DNA of 30,827 nucleotides from a bacterium (GTDB taxonomy: Bacteria > Planctomycetota > J058 > JAJDCP01), in the NCBI GenBank assembly GCA_030428695.1, contig JAUIEM010000062.1:1-30827 (forward strand). The letters run 5' to 3'. This document shows, piece after piece, positions 1 to 8,975 of this stretch. Below the pieces are notes generated by a model. It was not told the DNA's origin. It did no database searches and saw only the letters and a list, made by a program, of their open reading frames with translations. How positions within the stretch are numbered: position 1 is the first letter of the stretch; each line of letters opens with the position of its first letter. Position numbers and translations under genes: made by a program.

Positions 1-186
1 GGCGTTCCATGCATCGCGCTGGTCGGCAGCCTCGGCGTCGACGCCGACCCGACCCTGGGCGGGCTCCTGGCGGCGAGCCACGCGCTGCCAGTGGCGGCCG
101 ATCCGGCGCGCCCCTTCGCGGACAGCGCCGCGCGCCTGACGGCGTTGACGGAGCGGGTGCTGCGCGCCTGGACGCAGCGCCCCTGA
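1..186 (+). CDS. Probable glycerate kinase, C-terminal fragment (5' end outside window)
   Basis: The frame is open from base 1 and stops with TGA at 184-186, giving 61 visible residues. The start reads GVPCIALVGSLG, which resembles the segment near the C-terminus of type-1 glycerate kinases (GlxK/GarK) just before their final helices, and it is followed by an Ala/Leu-rich helical tail. In that family the enzyme phosphorylates D-glycerate in the cytoplasm and links glyoxylate disposal to glycolysis. This would fit the ureide-degradation operon at 19.6-22.8 kb, but the two loci are 19 kb apart on opposite strands, so a functional link is inference. No catalytic residue is visible in the fragment, so the family call rests on one short motif. 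Confidence 0.55.
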   Translation, partial: GVPCIALVGSLGVDADPTLGGLLAASHALPVAADPARPFADSAARLTALTERVLRAWTQRP

Positions 187-190
187 GGGA

Positions 191-210
191 GAGCCCGCCC
201 CGGGCGGCTC
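191..210 (+). terminator. Candidate hairpin after the glycerate kinase gene
   Basis: Five bases after the stop codon, GAGCC-GCCC (one bulged C) can pair with GGGCGGCTC to give a 7-9 bp GC stem. There is no T-run after it, so it may only be a stabilising or rho-assisted hairpin. In DNA this GC-rich some such pairings occur by chance. Confidence 0.3.
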
Positions 211-365
211 CGGCGCCATGGTGCCGGCCGGGTGGACGTAACCGGTCAGAGTTCCACCGACCCGCGCGCTGCGTGCGACACGACGCGTCCCGGCGCTGCC
301 GCCGCTCGGCGCCCGACCCTTGCATCCCGCCGCCGAGTCTCCGGCGAGCCGCTCTACACAAGAGG

Positions 366-395
366 TTGCAGCGGACGGTCCCGCCCCCGTACATT
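366..395 (+). promoter_or_regulatory. Weak sigma-70-type promoter candidate for the OTU operon
   Basis: TTGCAG (366-371) and TACATT (390-395) are separated by 18 bases, about 30 bases before the GTG start at 426. The -35 matches consensus at only three of six positions and the -10 at four of six. It lies in the 239-base gap between the glycerate kinase stop and the operon, which otherwise shows nothing recognisable. Confidence 0.3.
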
Positions 396-425
396 CCGGG
401 TACCACCATCCGCAGAGGACCTGGC

Positions 426-1112
426 GTGGCGAATCCGGAACGTCTGGACGACGACGATGTCGGCCAGGATGTGCACGAGACGACGGGCAAGACCTCGCGC
501 CTGGAGTACCAGAAACGCGGCCGTCTGGCCTCTGGCTCGAAGTACCGGGTCGTGTTCAAGCGCGGCAAGGGCGTGACGGTCGAGTGGCCGGCGGAGTCGA
601 CCCTCGGCGAGGAGGTCGAGATCGTCGTCAAGGCGCCGCGGTTCCGCGACGGCACGGAGGTCGCGCTCCACATCGAGCCGACAGACGGCGGACCCGGCCC
701 GCGCACCGACCTGCGCGGCACCCTCGCCGGGGGACAGGCGAGCTTCCCCTTCACGCCGACCTTCGAGGCGACCGGAGACGACCGGCTGCAGTGCGCGAGC
801 TTCAGCGCGGAGGCGACGGTCGCAGACAAGAAGGGCCGCGCCGATCCCCTGCGGGTGAAGGCGATCCTGCAGCTCGACCTCGTGCTCGACTCGGGCGAGC
901 CGGCGGCCGCGGTCGAGTACGTCCTGCATGTCGGGGGCGAGCTGATCGAAGGGACGTCCGATGCCCAGGGGCGGCTCGAGGCCGGCGTCCACCCCGCGGC
1001 GCGCGAGGGCACCCTCGCGTTCCTCTACGACGATGGCTACTGCGAAAAGGTCTACACGTTCGAGCTGAGCCTCGAGCCCCCCGCGGCGTCCGCCGAGCCT
1101 GCGGCGAGCTGA
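426..1112 (+). CDS. Beta-rich two-domain protein with carboxypeptidase-regulatory-like C-terminus; first gene of the OTU operon
   Basis: 228 aa. The GTG at 426 is chosen because AGAGGA lies 6 bases upstream; the frame is open further back but that stretch reads as non-coding and overlaps the preceding gene. There is no signal peptide or membrane segment. Residues about 35-135 look like an Ig-type beta sandwich (WPAESTLGEEVEIVV, then DGTEVALHIEPTDG). Residues about 140-215 have the pattern of a carboxypeptidase-regulatory-like domain: a hydrophobic strand, GEPAAAVEYVL, then EGTSDAQGRLEAG. From family knowledge, this pairing occurs in accessory or spike-linked proteins of type VI secretion and related contractile systems, where it can carry cargo. 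No VgrG, Hcp or sheath gene is in the window, so that role is inference. It lies 43 bases before the 1784-aa OTU protein and is probably co-transcribed with it. Confidence 0.75.
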   Translation: MANPERLDDDDVGQDVHETTGKTSRLEYQKRGRLASGSKYRVVFKRGKGVTVEWPAESTLGEEVEIVVKAPRFRDGTEVALHIEPTDGGPGPRTDLRGTLAGGQASFPFTPTFEATGDDRLQCASFSAEATVADKKGRADPLRVKAILQLDLVLDSGEPAAAVEYVLHVGGELIEGTSDAQGRLEAGVHPAAREGTLAFLYDDGYCEKVYTFELSLEPPAASAEPAAS

Positions 1113-1155
1113 GGAAGAGGGCGCGCGCCCGGCAGGTCCCTCCAGGGAAGGATGT

Positions 1156-4100
1156 ATGGACTACATCATCGACAAGGACTTCAAGAACTATCCGCCGAAG
1201 ATCGAGCCGGACTGGTTCCCCGACCTGACCCACCGCAAGGCGGCGATCGAGCCCGTCGAAGAGGCGGAGAAGGCGTCGTGGGAGAAGCTGCGCGCGGTCA
1301 AGGCGGTGTCGCGCTGGCTCTCGATGGTCGACGAGAAGCGCAAGACCCGGCGGGAGCAGATCAAGGTCGCCCTCGGGCGCGTGGACAACCGGATCAAGCT
1401 GCAGTTCCACCACACCGGAATCACCGACCTGCACCTCGAGCAGAAGACCGCGGGGCGGCAGGAAGGGACGGCAGGGAAGCCGCGGCGCTCGCGCTACCAC
1501 ACCGACAAGAAGCGCTACATGGCGATGACGGCCGAGGAGCCGTCCGCGGTCCAGCAGAACTGGCACAAGAACAGGAAGAGCTTCGACAACTTCGTCGTCA
1601 ACTTCCGGCCCCTACTCGATCTGTTCGAGAGCCCGCAAGGCTCCGAGGGGCAAGCGCCAGCCCCGCTGAGCGCCCCTCCCTTCGACTGGGAGGAGCGGCG
1701 GCAGCTGAACGCCGCCGTGCTCAACTCCCTGCTCGAGGACCCGGCGCTGGATGCGGTCGTCGACGCCGACATCAAAGAGCAGCTCGAAGCGGGCGTCCGG
1801 CAACTGAACGCCAACGCCGTCGCGCAACCCAGTCAGGAGAATCTCCGGGCCTTCGACGAGAGCTATGCGGCGGCCCGCGCCCTGGCGGACAACCTGCCCC
1901 CGCCCGCGGGGCACAAGCACCATCCGCTCTCCGCTGCCCTCGGCACCATGCGGGCGGATATCGATCAAGCCTGGCGCAATGAGGCCGAGCGCGCGCTCCT
2001 CGAGTGCGTGGGAGATACGAAGCCCACCCCGAACGCGGGGAACGGAGACTGCGGCCCCCTGTCGGTCGCGGCCAGCCGTGGCGAGGGGTGGACGGCCGAC
2101 GCGGTCCGCAACCTCGTCTCGGGCTGGCTCGGCAAGCAGGCGCATATCGACGAGCTGCTGGTCGACAACATCAAGGCCGCGTTCCGCGCCGCGCGTGTCT
2201 CGGAGCAAGAGGCGAACCAGGCGGCCTTCGCCGGGGTCCAGGCCGTGGTCGAGCCGTTGCTCGCGAAGGAGGACCTCGACCCCCGGGAGCGGCGCGCGCT
2301 CGCGAAGAGCTACGGCCTGTACGTCGCGAACAAGCAGGTGTGGGTGGACACGCCCTTCTTCCTCGCGCTTCACCGGGCCCTGGGCGACGAGACGATGATC
2401 GTGCTCTACGCCGGCGAGCCGGGCAGCTACCAGGTCACGACCCGCTTTCCCAACGACCGCGATCCGTGGACCTGCAAGGCGTGGATCCACCTGAAGTTCT
2501 GGAACCAGGTCCACTTCGAGGCGATCCTCCCGAAGGACGGCGACAAAGACAAGGAGGTCAAGCCGCCGTCCGCTCCGCCGAAGGACGCGGCAAAGACCCA
2601 GAGAGCCGATGCCGACGGGGCCAGGACACCTCCCGACGAGCAGGACAAGACGGGCGAGCCGGATTCCCAGGCGCAGACCGCCGCGAAGAAGACGAAGAAG
2701 AAGTCCCGGCGGACCAAGAAGGCGACCACCCGGACGAAGAAGAAGACGACGCGCTCCACCCCCGCGCAGAAGGACCAGGCGGAAGAAGCTCCCGCCCCCA
2801 CGACCAGCAAGAAGAAAAAGAAGAAGAAGCAGAAGTCCGAGGCCTCGTCCGCAGCGACCGACGCCAAAGACGAGCCCGCACCGCAGAAGCCGAAGGCTCC
2901 GAAGAACCCCGTCGAGATCTGCTACGGCGTCAAACGCAAGCAGCAGATCACCTGGCAGGACGGCTGGTTCTATCTCTTCGCACGCGGCCAGCACGAGTGG
3001 TTGCTGCGCTGGAGACCCGAAGAGCTCGAACAGATCAAGGCAGAGCTCAGCTTCGTGGGGCGCGAGCTCCTCGCCGGGGACGTCGAGGGGCTGCTCGCCA
3101 AGGGAGCCGAGGTCAATCCGAAGGTCGAGACCTTCCTCGTCGAGCGCCAGCGCATGGCCGAGGCGGAGCGCCAGAAGGCGTTGGACAAGCTCGCCGCCTC
3201 GCAGCGCGCGGCCGGGCACGAGCAGCGCCGCGCGCGCGCGCAGGCCATCGAAGACCCCGCGCTGCGGAAGGACGTGACCGGGATCCTCGACGACGCCCCG
3301 ACCGCGCCGCTGGCGCCGGACGAGTTCGCGGCCTACGAGCAGAGGTTCAAGGAGAAGCGGCAGAAGCTCGTCGCAGACCACAACATCGACACCAGCGGCA
3401 CGTCTCCCCTCGCCCTCGAGCTCCTCGGCGAGCACCGCGACGCGCAACACGCGGCGATGGAGGAGCGCCTGCAGGCCCCGCTCCTGCTCGCGGTCCGCGG
3501 GCTCCCCTCGACGGAGTGCGGTGGCGGGGGCGACTGCGGACCGCTCTCGCTCGCCGACCAGATGCTGTTCGATCCCGCGCGCCGCACCGTCGACATGGGT
3601 GCGCGCAGGGAGACCGCCGACCGCCTGCGCAAGACCGTCGCGAAGTGGCTCCGGGACCACGCCGTCGCCGTCGCTGCCGACACCGACTTCCTCGGGAAGA
3701 TCGAGGTCGCCCTCGGCGACGCCGCCGCGCACCGGGGCTCCGGGCGCGACGAGGTGCTCTCCGCGGACGGCGCCGGGAAGCCCTCCGCTCAGGCCGACAG
3801 CCCCGAGAAGCCCTCCGCTCAGGCCGACAGCCCCGAGAAGCCCTCCGACAAGAACGGCGCCGGGAAGCCCTCCGACAAGGCCGACAGCCCCGAGAAGCCC
3901 TCCGACAAGAGCTCCGACAGCAGCGCGGAGAAGCCCTCCGACAAGAGCTCCGACCAGCCGGACGGCACGCACACCGCGGCGCGCAGCTCCAGCGATCCGG
4001 CGCCCGCCTCCGGAGCCGGCGTGCCGGCGGACCCGAACGTCGCGACCGTGCTCCGCTACGCCGCGCTGATCGAGCAGCCCCGGGCCTGGATCGACCTGCC

Positions 4101-6510
4101 CTTCCTGATCGCCGCGCAGCGGGCGCACGGAGGGGGAAACTGCCTGCTCGTGGTCTACGCTGGCGACGCGTCGGGCTACCGCGTCAACGCGCGGATTCCC
4201 GACACTCTCGAGCCCTGGGCCGCGCAGCGGGTCTGGCACCTGCACTTCCTGCGCTACGGCCACTACCGGAGCCTGCGCTCGAGCTACAAGTACACCCGGC
4301 CCGCCGCGCCGGCCGCGGGGTCCGCTCCGGCCCGACCCACGCCGGTCGAATCGACGGACGAAGCCACCTCGACCGACAGCTCGCCACGGGACGTCGACGA
4401 GTCCTCATCGGTCGACGGCGCCGCGCCCGTCCAGAACGAGGGGTCGAGCCGGTCAACCTCGGACGACACCGACGCGTCCGCGGAGTCCTCCGCGAGCCCC
4501 GGGCTCCCGTCCGACGCCGACGGGACGAGCGCCGACGAGGGTCCGATCGAGACCCTCCGCAAGGGGCTCGTCACCCGCCTGAGCGACGCCTACCTGCCGT
4601 CCCGCGAGCAGGACGCCCGCCCGCTCAAGGACTTCGCCACGATCGCGCGCTTCTTCATCGCCCAGGACGAAGGGACCGAGGCGGCGGCGCCGGTCCCGGC
4701 GTGGGCCTCCGCGCTCAGCAACCAGCTCGCGCTGCTCTACCAGCACCGGCTCGCGCGGCTCGCCGACTTCGCGGACAAGAAACGCGAGCATGCCCGCTAC
4801 GTCCAGCAGGGCCGGCCCTCGAGCAGCGAGCCGTTCGAGGCGCGGGGCTGGTTCCTGATCCGCAAGTCGCTGCGCGACAACGCGTTCCAGAACCTCGCCG
4901 GCGACAGTGACACCACGGCGCGCGCGGCGCTGAAGCGGCTCGACGGCCTCGAGCGCGTGGTCCGCGTCCTCGCCAGCCCGTCGCTGCAGAAGAGCCTCGA
5001 CGAGGTCAAGGACTCCGAACGCGGAGTGCTCTCGTACTACGACGACCTGCTCTGGCTCTTCGCCCGCGGCCTCGAGGCCTGGGTGGACACCCAGGACGAG
5101 GCGACCCTGACCTGTCTGACCCGCATCAACGCGCAGAGCCTGCACGTCCTGAAGCGGGCACGCCAGCACCTGGTCGCCGCCAGCCGTGCGCTCGAGCCGG
5201 TCATGGTCCAGTCCGCGCGGAAGGACATCCGGGACACGCACAAGTACCTCTGGCACGCGGCCGTCCGACTGCGCTCGGCGGGCTGCCTGTACGTGCTCGT
5301 CCAGGACCCCGCGTGGGCGCGCGAGGTTCTCCATATCGCCCAGGTCCTCGAAGAGCACTGCAAGCTGATCTTCGATCAGAGCGCGGGCCTCCACATGAAG
5401 GCCGGCCGCAAGCTCGTCGGCTTCTTCCGTGGGAGCCCGGGGAAGACCCGCGGCAGCCTGGTCACCTCCGAGCTCGCGCTGGTCGCCGACCTCGCCTACG
5501 GCATGTGGAGCATGCTCTGGAAGCTCGCCGCCGAGCGTGACATCCGCCTGCTCTACGACAAGACGCTGAAAGAACACACCGCCGGGGCGGGCAAGCCCAC
5601 AGACGGGAAGAAGAAGAAGAAGAAGCGCAGCTTCGCCTCGTTCGCGGTCGTCAACCAACGGTTCAAGGTCGCCAAGCCCGAAGTTCCGCCGCCCGACCCC
5701 TCCCTGGTCTTCGGCTCCGCCACGAAGGGCGGGAGCGCCCCATCCTCGGCCCAGGACGAAAGCGCGAAGGCCGGGGCAAAGACCGACGCCTCGAAGGCCA
5801 ACGCGAAGGATGCGGAGACCGAGAAGGTCCCCGTCACCCCGAAGGCTGGAGAGGAGAAGAAGGACCCCGAGACCGCGAAGGCCCCCGACACCCCGAAAGA
5901 TGAAAAGGCTGGAAGCGACGCCAAGGCTTCGCGCGGGGACTCCGCTGCCCAGAGCGGGTCTTCCGCCGCGAGCGCCGCGCCGAAGCCTCCCGCGGCAGGC
6001 CTCGGCTCGCCGCTGTTCCGCAGCACCTACTTCCCCGACGGCTACCTCGGCTCCGGCCAGTCGCCGTACATGCTGGTCCTCGAGCTGGTCGGGGAGCGGG
6101 AGCAGGGCGCGCACGAGGACCGGCCCAAGAAGATCGTGCGCCTCGCCTGGACGTACTTCCACGTCTTTCCGATCAAGCTCTACGGCGACATCGCGCAGAC
6201 CTATCTCGACGTCCTCGACTTCGCCGACCGCGTCGCCGTCGCCCAGGCGATCGAGCCCGTGTTGCAGAGCGTGCGCAGGATCCTGGGTCACGTCCACGGA
6301 CGCCAGAAGAGGTCGTTCCAAGTCGTCAAGCGCCTGCTCAAGCAGTTCGACTTCATCGACCGGCTGCGCCTGGAGGCCCCCGAGGACCAGCTCCTGGTCG
6401 TGCCGGGGATCCGCATCGTCGTCGAGATGATCGAGTTCGTATTGAGCGGGGTCCGCCTGTTCGACGACACAGAAGTCGAGGCTTCGACGCAGCACGAGAG
6501 CGAGAGATGA
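1156..6510 (+). CDS. Giant protein with two OTU-like cysteine-protease domains
   Basis: 1784 aa; ATG at 1156 behind AGGGAAGG. There is no signal peptide. Layout: N-terminal helical region 1-285; OTU-like domain 1 about 286-460; Lys/Arg-rich linker about 460-590; a charged helical stretch; OTU-like domain 2 about 785-1045; Ser/Asp-rich linker about 1055-1130; helical region about 1135-1490; Lys/Ala/Pro-rich linker about 1500-1620; conserved-looking C-terminal domain about 1620-1770. Domain 1 has GNGDCGPLS with Cys299, then a WVDTPFFLALHRALG helix in the place of the OTU WGG..EL segment, and IHLKFWNQVHFEAI with His453. Domain 2 has GGGGDCGPLS with Cys794 and WHLHFLRYGHYRSL with His1036. OTU enzymes are cysteine proteases, often deubiquitinases; some bacterial ones are secreted effectors. 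The target here is unknown. It overlaps the next gene by ATGA, so the two are probably translationally coupled. Confidence 0.8.
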   Translation: MDYIIDKDFKNYPPKIEPDWFPDLTHRKAAIEPVEEAEKASWEKLRAVKAVSRWLSMVDEKRKTRREQIKVALGRVDNRIKLQFHHTGITDLHLEQKTAGRQEGTAGKPRRSRYHTDKKRYMAMTAEEPSAVQQNWHKNRKSFDNFVVNFRPLLDLFESPQGSEGQAPAPLSAPPFDWEERRQLNAAVLNSLLEDPALDAVVDADIKEQLEAGVRQLNANAVAQPSQENLRAFDESYAAARALADNLPPPAGHKHHPLSAALGTMRADIDQAWRNEAERALLECVGDTKPTPNAGNGDCGPLSVAASRGEGWTADAVRNLVSGWLGKQAHIDELLVDNIKAAFRAARVSEQEANQAAFAGVQAVVEPLLAKEDLDPRERRALAKSYGLYVANKQVWVDTPFFLALHRALGDETMIVLYAGEPGSYQVTTRFPNDRDPWTCKAWIHLKFWNQVHFEAILPKDGDKDKEVKPPSAPPKDAAKTQRADADGARTPPDEQDKTGEPDSQAQTAAKKTKKKSRRTKKATTRTKKKTTRSTPAQKDQAEEAPAPTTSKKKKKKKQKSEASSAATDAKDEPAPQKPKAPKNPVEICYGVKRKQQITWQDGWFYLFARGQHEWLLRWRPEELEQIKAELSFVGRELLAGDVEGLLAKGAEVNPKVETFLVERQRMAEAERQKALDKLAASQRAAGHEQRRARAQAIEDPALRKDVTGILDDAPTAPLAPDEFAAYEQRFKEKRQKLVADHNIDTSGTSPLALELLGEHRDAQHAAMEERLQAPLLLAVRGLPSTECGGGGDCGPLSLADQMLFDPARRTVDMGARRETADRLRKTVAKWLRDHAVAVAADTDFLGKIEVALGDAAAHRGSGRDEVLSADGAGKPSAQADSPEKPSAQADSPEKPSDKNGAGKPSDKADSPEKPSDKSSDSSAEKPSDKSSDQPDGTHTAARSSSDPAPASGAGVPADPNVATVLRYAALIEQPRAWIDLPFLIAAQRAHGGGNCLLVVYAGDASGYRVNARIPDTLEPWAAQRVWHLHFLRYGHYRSLRSSYKYTRPAAPAAGSAPARPTPVESTDEATSTDSSPRDVDESSSVDGAAPVQNEGSSRSTSDDTDASAESSASPGLPSDADGTSADEGPIETLRKGLVTRLSDAYLPSREQDARPLKDFATIARFFIAQDEGTEAAAPVPAWASALSNQLALLYQHRLARLADFADKKREHARYVQQGRPSSSEPFEARGWFLIRKSLRDNAFQNLAGDSDTTARAALKRLDGLERVVRVLASPSLQKSLDEVKDSERGVLSYYDDLLWLFARGLEAWVDTQDEATLTCLTRINAQSLHVLKRARQHLVAASRALEPVMVQSARKDIRDTHKYLWHAAVRLRSAGCLYVLVQDPAWAREVLHIAQVLEEHCKLIFDQSAGLHMKAGRKLVGFFRGSPGKTRGSLVTSELALVADLAYGMWSMLWKLAAERDIRLLYDKTLKEHTAGAGKPTDGKKKKKKRSFASFAVVNQRFKVAKPEVPPPDPSLVFGSATKGGSAPSSAQDESAKAGAKTDASKANAKDAETEKVPVTPKAGEEKKDPETAKAPDTPKDEKAGSDAKASRGDSAAQSGSSAASAAPKPPAAGLGSPLFRSTYFPDGYLGSGQSPYMLVLELVGEREQGAHEDRPKKIVRLAWTYFHVFPIKLYGDIAQTYLDVLDFADRVAVAQAIEPVLQSVRRILGHVHGRQKRSFQVVKRLLKQFDFIDRLRLEAPEDQLLVVPGIRIVVEMIEFVLSGVRLFDDTEVEASTQHESER
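3763..3957 (+). repeat. In-frame tandem repeats inside OTU-like domain 2
   Basis: A 30-base unit occurs twice without mismatch (3781-3810 and 3811-3840). It is followed by degenerate 27-36 base copies to about 3957, all starting CCCTCCG and ending in GAAG or GGAAG. The encoded pattern is (E/G)KPS-(D/A)(K/Q)-x(n). The array sits between the catalytic Cys794 and His1036, so it is an insertion within the protease domain rather than an inter-domain linker. Confidence 0.85.
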
Positions 6511-8948
6511 ACGACGACCATGCAGGCAGCGCGGCGGTCACCGTCGAGGAGCCCGAGGCCCCGGACTTCGGCCCGGGGGCAGCGAGCCCGCTCGGGGCGA
6601 TGGCCGAGGTCCTCGCCTACCACGCCGGCGCCGACCGCTGGATCGGGTCGTTGGAGCGCGCCGCCCAGACCCTCTCGGAGCTGCTCGACGACCCCTCGCT
6701 CGCCAAGCCGCAAGCCGAGCAGCTGAGGTCGCGGCTCGAGCGCATCCAGACCTTCGTCGCGAACGTGCTCGAGCACGCGACCGGACCGATGGGCAGCCTC
6801 GCCCACCAGAACATCTTCCCCCAGCGGACCCGCGACTACATCAAGGAGGAACACGGCCACGCCGAAGAGGGCGAGATGACGCTCGCGGCGATGGATGTGT
6901 GCAGCATCTGGGGCGACCTGCGCACGCTGTACCACTGGCGCAGCGCGTCGACCCGCGACAAGGTCGAGGCGCTCCTCGACGCGGGCGTGGCCCTGAACGA
7001 CGCCTTCACCATCACGATGGGGGTGGTGCTGAACGAGCTGATCCCTCCGCCCGAGCCGGAGCCCGTGCCCTCGGCGGTCCCGACGGACGGGACCGAGGGG
7101 ACGGACGGCGCGGACGGGGCGGACACCGACGCGGAGCCCGCCGCGCCTCCGCCCGACCCCGACCCGACCGTCACCAAGGTCGTCGATGCCCTCGGTCTGG
7201 TCACCTGCGGCCTGTCGACGATGCTGGTCGCCTACCGCTACTACCACAAGCTGTCGGCGATGTTCTCCGGCAAGCGGGAAGGACGCGGGACCCTGCAGGC
7301 CGTCGACGACGTGATGACCGACGTCTTCGACACGGTCCACCTGTTCAACAGCTGCATGACGACGATCCGCCAGGTGCTGACCCTGGCGAACGACTTCATC
7401 GGCTCCGACACCCTCGCCGCCGAGATCGCGTCGAGCGCCTCCCCCTGGCTGGGGGTGCCGGTGGTCGGCAGCATCAAGATGATGCGCAGCGCCTACCGCG
7501 GCCTGAACTGGGCGGGCTTCAACCTCGTGCTGCGCTACCAGCGCACCCGGATGCGGAAGTGGATGCACGAGCTGGAGGCCCAGGGCACCGAAGGCCTCGA
7601 GGAGTGGGAGAAGTTCGACCCCGAGCGCATGGCCCACGCGATGGCCGCCCACCGCCACATCACGCGCATCCTGACCAAGCGCGAGCTGAAGGAGGTCAAG
7701 GAGTTCACGCTCGGCGCGCTGTTGACGGTCAGCGCCTGCCTCTACGCCTCCGGCTACGGCGCCCCGATCCCGTTCACCCTGCAGCTCGTCGCGGTCGGGA
7801 CCCAGGTCGGGCTCGCGGTCCTGAACGAGAGCAAGCACGCGCTGCGCGAGGTCCAGGCCCAGGCCTACCAGCGGCTGCAGCAGAAGGAATCGGGCCAGTG
7901 GGGCATCTCGACGAAGGAGAAGCGCGAGCTCCGCCTCCTGCTCGAGGACGACGCGGTCGCTCCTACCCTCGCCCTCACGCCCGACGAGCGCGCCGCGCTG
8001 TTCGAACAGGTGCCGACAGCGCGGACCGAAAAGGACGCGCGCGACCGCTGGCTCGACAACCACGAACGCAAGGGCCGCGAGCTCGACCTGCTCGAGCAGC
8101 TGGTGCTCGACGAGATCGAGCAGCGGATCGCCGCCGCGGACGGACAGTACTTCGCCAAGCGACGGGCGCGCTTCGCCCTCTGGCACAAGGGCGCGCCGAG
8201 CAAGATCGCCCGCGCGCAGCAGCTCCTGAACCGCCTGCGCGGGGACCCGTCCCTGTCCGCCGCGGGCAGGAGGAAGCTCGACCGCTTCGAGGCCGAGCTC
8301 GAGCTCCGCCGCACCGAAGAGGCGAAGTGGCAGGGACTCTGTAGCCGCCTGACTCCGAACATCAGCATCGCAGGCCACACCCTGTCCAGCCGTGGCAACA
8401 GACGCGTCGACCTGACCGCCGATCAGCGCGCGCGGCTCGACGACGAGATCCCCCTGCGCTGGGCGCTGTGGGTCCACGTCAAGCCGAACTGGACCCACGC
8501 CCGCTCGATGGTCGGCGCCCGCCACTTCAAACACGCCCTGACCATCGTCTCGCTCAACCCGGCGAGCGCCGCGGAGGGCGCGGTGCGCTCGAAGCTGATC
8601 ATGGCCCTGACCCGCGGCAACTCCGCGGCCTTCGAGCAGGCGGCCTCAAAGGCCTCGACGAGCTCGGACGCCGAGCTGCTCGGCAAGGTGATGCAGGCCC
8701 TGTACAAGCGCCGGCTCAGCCCCGAGGAGCTCAAGTCCTCGCTGCACGCCGCGGGCCTCGACGACGTCCACCTCGACAGCTACGTCGACGAGCTGAGCGC
8801 GCATCCCGCGCAGCTGATGGAGCTCCTGATGCAGCCCGAGGGGAAGGACGTCGACGACGAATACCGCCGCCGCCTGCGACAGGCTCTGCGCATGCAGGGC
8901 CAGAAGGTGCTGCTCGCGGAGTATCTCGTCGGCCTGATGCAGGGCTGA
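6507..8948 (+). CDS. Large helical protein of unknown function with two hydrophobic regions; third gene of the OTU operon
   Basis: 813 aa, not recognised. The ATG at 6507 overlaps the TGA of the OTU gene (ATGA), so the pair is probably translationally coupled and made in matched amounts. The N-terminal ~185 residues are helical, followed by a Gly/Asp/Pro-rich linker at about 190-222. Hydrophobic stretches at about 225-250 (VVDALGLVTCGLSTMLVAY) and 402-440 (LGALLTVSACLYASG, then FTLQLVAVGTQVGLAVL) could be membrane-active or buried helices. Residues about 455-640 are highly charged and probably coiled coil. The C-terminal ~150 residues are again helical and end in YLVGLMQG. It has no signal peptide. 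By position it could be a membrane-inserting partner, chaperone or immunity component for the OTU protein; none of these roles is shown by sequence. Confidence 0.7.
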   Translation: MNDDHAGSAAVTVEEPEAPDFGPGAASPLGAMAEVLAYHAGADRWIGSLERAAQTLSELLDDPSLAKPQAEQLRSRLERIQTFVANVLEHATGPMGSLAHQNIFPQRTRDYIKEEHGHAEEGEMTLAAMDVCSIWGDLRTLYHWRSASTRDKVEALLDAGVALNDAFTITMGVVLNELIPPPEPEPVPSAVPTDGTEGTDGADGADTDAEPAAPPPDPDPTVTKVVDALGLVTCGLSTMLVAYRYYHKLSAMFSGKREGRGTLQAVDDVMTDVFDTVHLFNSCMTTIRQVLTLANDFIGSDTLAAEIASSASPWLGVPVVGSIKMMRSAYRGLNWAGFNLVLRYQRTRMRKWMHELEAQGTEGLEEWEKFDPERMAHAMAAHRHITRILTKRELKEVKEFTLGALLTVSACLYASGYGAPIPFTLQLVAVGTQVGLAVLNESKHALREVQAQAYQRLQQKESGQWGISTKEKRELRLLLEDDAVAPTLALTPDERAALFEQVPTARTEKDARDRWLDNHERKGRELDLLEQLVLDEIEQRIAAADGQYFAKRRARFALWHKGAPSKIARAQQLLNRLRGDPSLSAAGRRKLDRFEAELELRRTEEAKWQGLCSRLTPNISIAGHTLSSRGNRRVDLTADQRARLDDEIPLRWALWVHVKPNWTHARSMVGARHFKHALTIVSLNPASAAEGAVRSKLIMALTRGNSAAFEQAASKASTSSDAELLGKVMQALYKRRLSPEELKSSLHAAGLDDVHLDSYVDELSAHPAQLMELLMQPEGKDVDDEYRRRLRQALRMQGQKVLLAEYLVGLMQG

Positions 8949-8952
8949 GCGC

Positions 8953-8973
8953 GCGGGGAACGAGGAGCCCCGC
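8953..8973. terminator. Candidate bidirectional hairpin between convergent genes
   Basis: GCGGGG (8953-8958) pairs with CCCCGC (8968-8973) across a 9-base loop in the 27-base gap between the convergent 813-aa gene and the alkylation-repair gene. The position fits a shared terminator. There is no T-run on either side. Confidence 0.4.
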
Positions 8974-8975
8974 CC

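Noticed and set aside
1612..4263. Long open frame on the minus strand opposite the OTU gene (883 aa)
   Set aside because: It is the Leu/Gly/Arg-rich complement expected of GC-rich coding DNA, with no domain or ribosome site; the plus-strand frame has clear motifs.
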